From Guyanagaster necrorhizus (taxonomy: Eukaryota; Basidiomycota; Agaricomycetes; Agaricales; Physalacriaceae), in assembly GCF_019112545.1 (NCBI RefSeq), contig NW_025064951.1:14898-76229 (forward strand): a stretch of DNA of 61,332 nucleotides. Reading direction: 5' to 3'. The notes beneath the pieces were generated by a model, which ran no database searches, was not told where the DNA came from, and saw nothing but the letters and a program-made list of their open reading frames with translations. Below, piece after piece: positions 59,516 to 61,332 of this stretch (positions are counted from its first letter, which is position 1; each line of letters starts with the position of its first letter). A program made the position numbers and the translations under genes.

Positions 59516-61239
59516 ATGACATCCCCACCTCCACCAGAGCATCCTTTCAGCTGCAAGGGCGACCCTTATCAGAAACCAGAAATAATGACTCGCATCAGAG
59601 GAGCCTTCATGAGGAAGAAGGACCCCAGTACCCTCTCTGACGACACAGCCAAGACCGCCACCCTGGTCTCACAGGGTTTCAGAACCCGTAGACGATGAAC
59701 ATCACTCAGGAGCCTGAGGAGGTCTCTGATGATGTCATTTCAACAGTCCCAGCCTCCGAGCATTCCCCCTCCCCAATCCCCTCAGGGATTAGAAACCGTG
59801 CTCAGGACTCTCTTGATGCTGCTCAGATGGCTCCAAGACCCCATGAAAGCTCCGACCCCTCCCACAACCCTCTTCCCGTCCCCACCGAGCCCAACTCTGG
59901 CTCTAGCCATTCTGTCAGCAGGTTGGGGATCGATGATCCCTATGGAAGGACGATACACCCCAACTATGCCAATGTCAAGATTGCCATCTCCACAGCTGGG
60001 GACCCCTATCGACATCTCCACGTTGGGAGTGAGCCAGAGGTTGGAACTGCTAGTGCAAGGGGAAGGATTGCCCAGGACAGGATTATACACAGAGTATTCC
60101 CAGACTGGGACCTCATGGTCCCTTTTAACTACAATGATGCAGTACAGCAGCAGCAGCAGAACTAGGCCAGACAGGCCAAGATTAAGCAAGCCCAAGAAGA
60201 GCTTGCTGAGTATGTATGAAATGAAGCCCAGGAGCAGTATGAAGCCACAGAGTACAACTGCCAGGGGAGAGAATGAAGAAGAAGAGAGAAAGTCGAGAGA
60301 ATGGGGTCAGCCTCTCCAGGCTGATATGGACTTCGCACCGACTCAGGATCCCTGTTCAGAGAGCCCGACTTGGACACTGATCCATGGACAGAGCCTGCCA
60401 GCATTGTCAGCTGGAATGAGACCATCAGGCAAGGCCAGACCAGTGACAACCAGCCCCCTATCCCCCAGTACCCCACACGAACTGACACTATCTCCTCAGA
60501 TGCCAACTCCGTTCTCAGAGCCTATGGGCTCTGAGTATCAGACAATGCCCACATCTCTGACCAGGCCCTCCAGTGATTCCTGGGAAGCAGGGTCACTCAC
60601 CAGTTTCTCAATCCTGAGTTCCGACACTACTTCAGCCTCTATAGCCGAGAACTGGAGGAGACAAGAGCATGCAGAGGAACATGCTATGACTGGCTCAGTA
60701 ACTCTCCCATCCATCAGACAAGTGCAGATGCCAGATCCAGCAATGCTGGCCCCAGCACCCAGAATGGTACAGAGATCCCCAGTGACCCTATGATCAGCTG
60801 TGCCATCTATTTATGACCCGCCCATCAGTTCTCTCCTTGAGGAAGAAGATAGTGGGGAGGAGGGCGACAAGGAGGATGACAAGGGTAGTGAGGGACCATA
60901 TCCATACAAGCAGTATCTTGAGAGAGTAGACGAAGACACAGACAAAGAAGCCCTGAGGGAAGAAGTGGAACAAGCAAGGAACAAGGAGTACCAGGAGTTG
61001 TACGAGAGGGAGAGGACTTTTCTATGGTAGGACGCACACTGGCAAGCAACGTCCTTAGGACTTGAATATTGGTATGCAGGGGACACTGAAAAAAGAAAGA
61101 TTTTACAGTATGCCGTGACAGAATATGCATGGAAGGAATATGGCTGATGGCACCCAGAAGACCCACTCATGCCGATACCCCCATATCAACCCAGCATCAA
61201 ACCAAAAATGCCAGGATCAATGCTCTGAACTCTATCTGT
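59516..61239 (+). pseudogene. gag of element I, N-terminal half, cut by G4
   Basis: ATG at 59516 (M-T-S-P-P-P-P). The same frame stays open for most of 1.5 kb, with stops at 59696, 60791 and 61028. Between 59695 and ~60290 a second frame, rich in Q/E and resembling Gag of A and C, looks like the true one, so small indels are likely. The A-S-I-A-E-N-W-R-R motif is near 60635-60660. The acidic E-E-E-D-S-G-E-E stretch and family helix E-A-L-R-E-E-V...E-Y-Q-E-L-Y are at 60840-61010. No enzyme domain; the capsid core would follow. Confidence 0.72.
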
Positions 61240-61332
61240 TGAAGAGTACCTGAGTGCGCGCAAGGTGAAAACGGATACAGCAGAGCGTTATCCACTGACC
61301 ACACTCACACCAACACACACACAAAACTCTTA
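61240..61332. mobile_element. G4: start of an inverted G repeat, window-truncated
   Basis: Begins TGAAGAG, like the left end of G3, and matches it through the cacaccaacacac stretch, but keeps CpGs (gcgcgc, aaacgg, agcgtt) that are TG or CA in G3. It is therefore younger than G1-G3. Confidence 0.7.

Larger units (their letters stand above)
58838..61332 (+). mobile_element. Ty3/gypsy element I, 5' end, youngest copy in the window
   Basis: Plus strand: LTR, primer site, leader, gag; it continues past the window after the G4 insertion. It keeps many CpG dinucleotides while the rest of the window has very few. Left flank 58833-58837 is catgc; the matching duplication lies outside. It still has TGA/TAG stops in gag, so it is probably inactive. 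Confidence 0.88.

Noticed and set aside
59782..60506. Two minus-strand frames over element I gag
   Set aside because: Composition mirrors the Pro/Ser-rich Gag on the plus strand; no start context, domain or homologue seen.
1..61332. CRISPR arrays, bacterial operons, rRNA or intact tRNA genes
   Set aside because: None seen; introns, chromodomain elements and repeat structure indicate a eukaryotic fungal genome.

Overview
This window is a repeat graveyard from a filamentous fungus, most likely an Agaricomycete (basidiomycete). The evidence is the set of chromodomain Ty3/gypsy elements, a pogo/Tc1-type DDE transposase, a caspase-domain gene with a 50-nt intron, and almost complete loss of CpG over the first ~58.8 kb. 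Coding frames are broken mainly by TGA, TAA and TAG in place of Arg, Gln or Trp codons, the signature of cytosine deamination. No intact gene is present. I cannot name the species.

Layout. (1) 1-13561: plus-strand Ty3/gypsy element B, with a complete minus-strand relative, element A (816-9013), inserted in its gag. B is cut in RNase H and fused to (2) 13562-20759: plus-strand element C (gag, pol, chromodomain, polypurine tract, 3' LTR). (3) ~20760-46693: a minus-strand pogo-like DNA transposon split by a large Ty3/gypsy element E (22286-45934, perfect 5-bp target duplication gcttg). E has taken up solo LTRs (22510-22946, 25306-25777), a whole minus-strand element F (27512-37418) and three copies of a ~1.7-1.9 kb LTR-like repeat G: G1 inside F, and G2 and G3 as a large inverted pair. 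G2 carries a further solo LTR. (4) 46694-50143: AT-rich sequence and a minus-strand Ty1/copia remnant. (5) 50144-50610: solo LTR with a perfect duplication. (6) 51563-52638: the only recognisable host gene, a caspase-like (peptidase C14) pseudogene with one intron. (7) 52667-58837: minus-strand Ty3/gypsy element H of another lineage, lacking its 5' LTR. (8) 58838-61332: the 5' end of element I, which keeps many CpGs and is therefore the youngest element, entered by a fourth G copy at 61240.

Two points stand out. First, the A/B/C/F/I family has a 13-nt motif about 34-35 nt downstream of its LTR TATA box that is complementary to the sequence directly after the 5' LTR. This is the geometry of Tf1-type self-primed reverse transcription. 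Second, element E carries between its chromodomain and 3' LTR an antisense gene remnant with a coiled coil, a spliceosomal-type intron and a Cys array matching the fungal Zn2Cys6 binuclear cluster.
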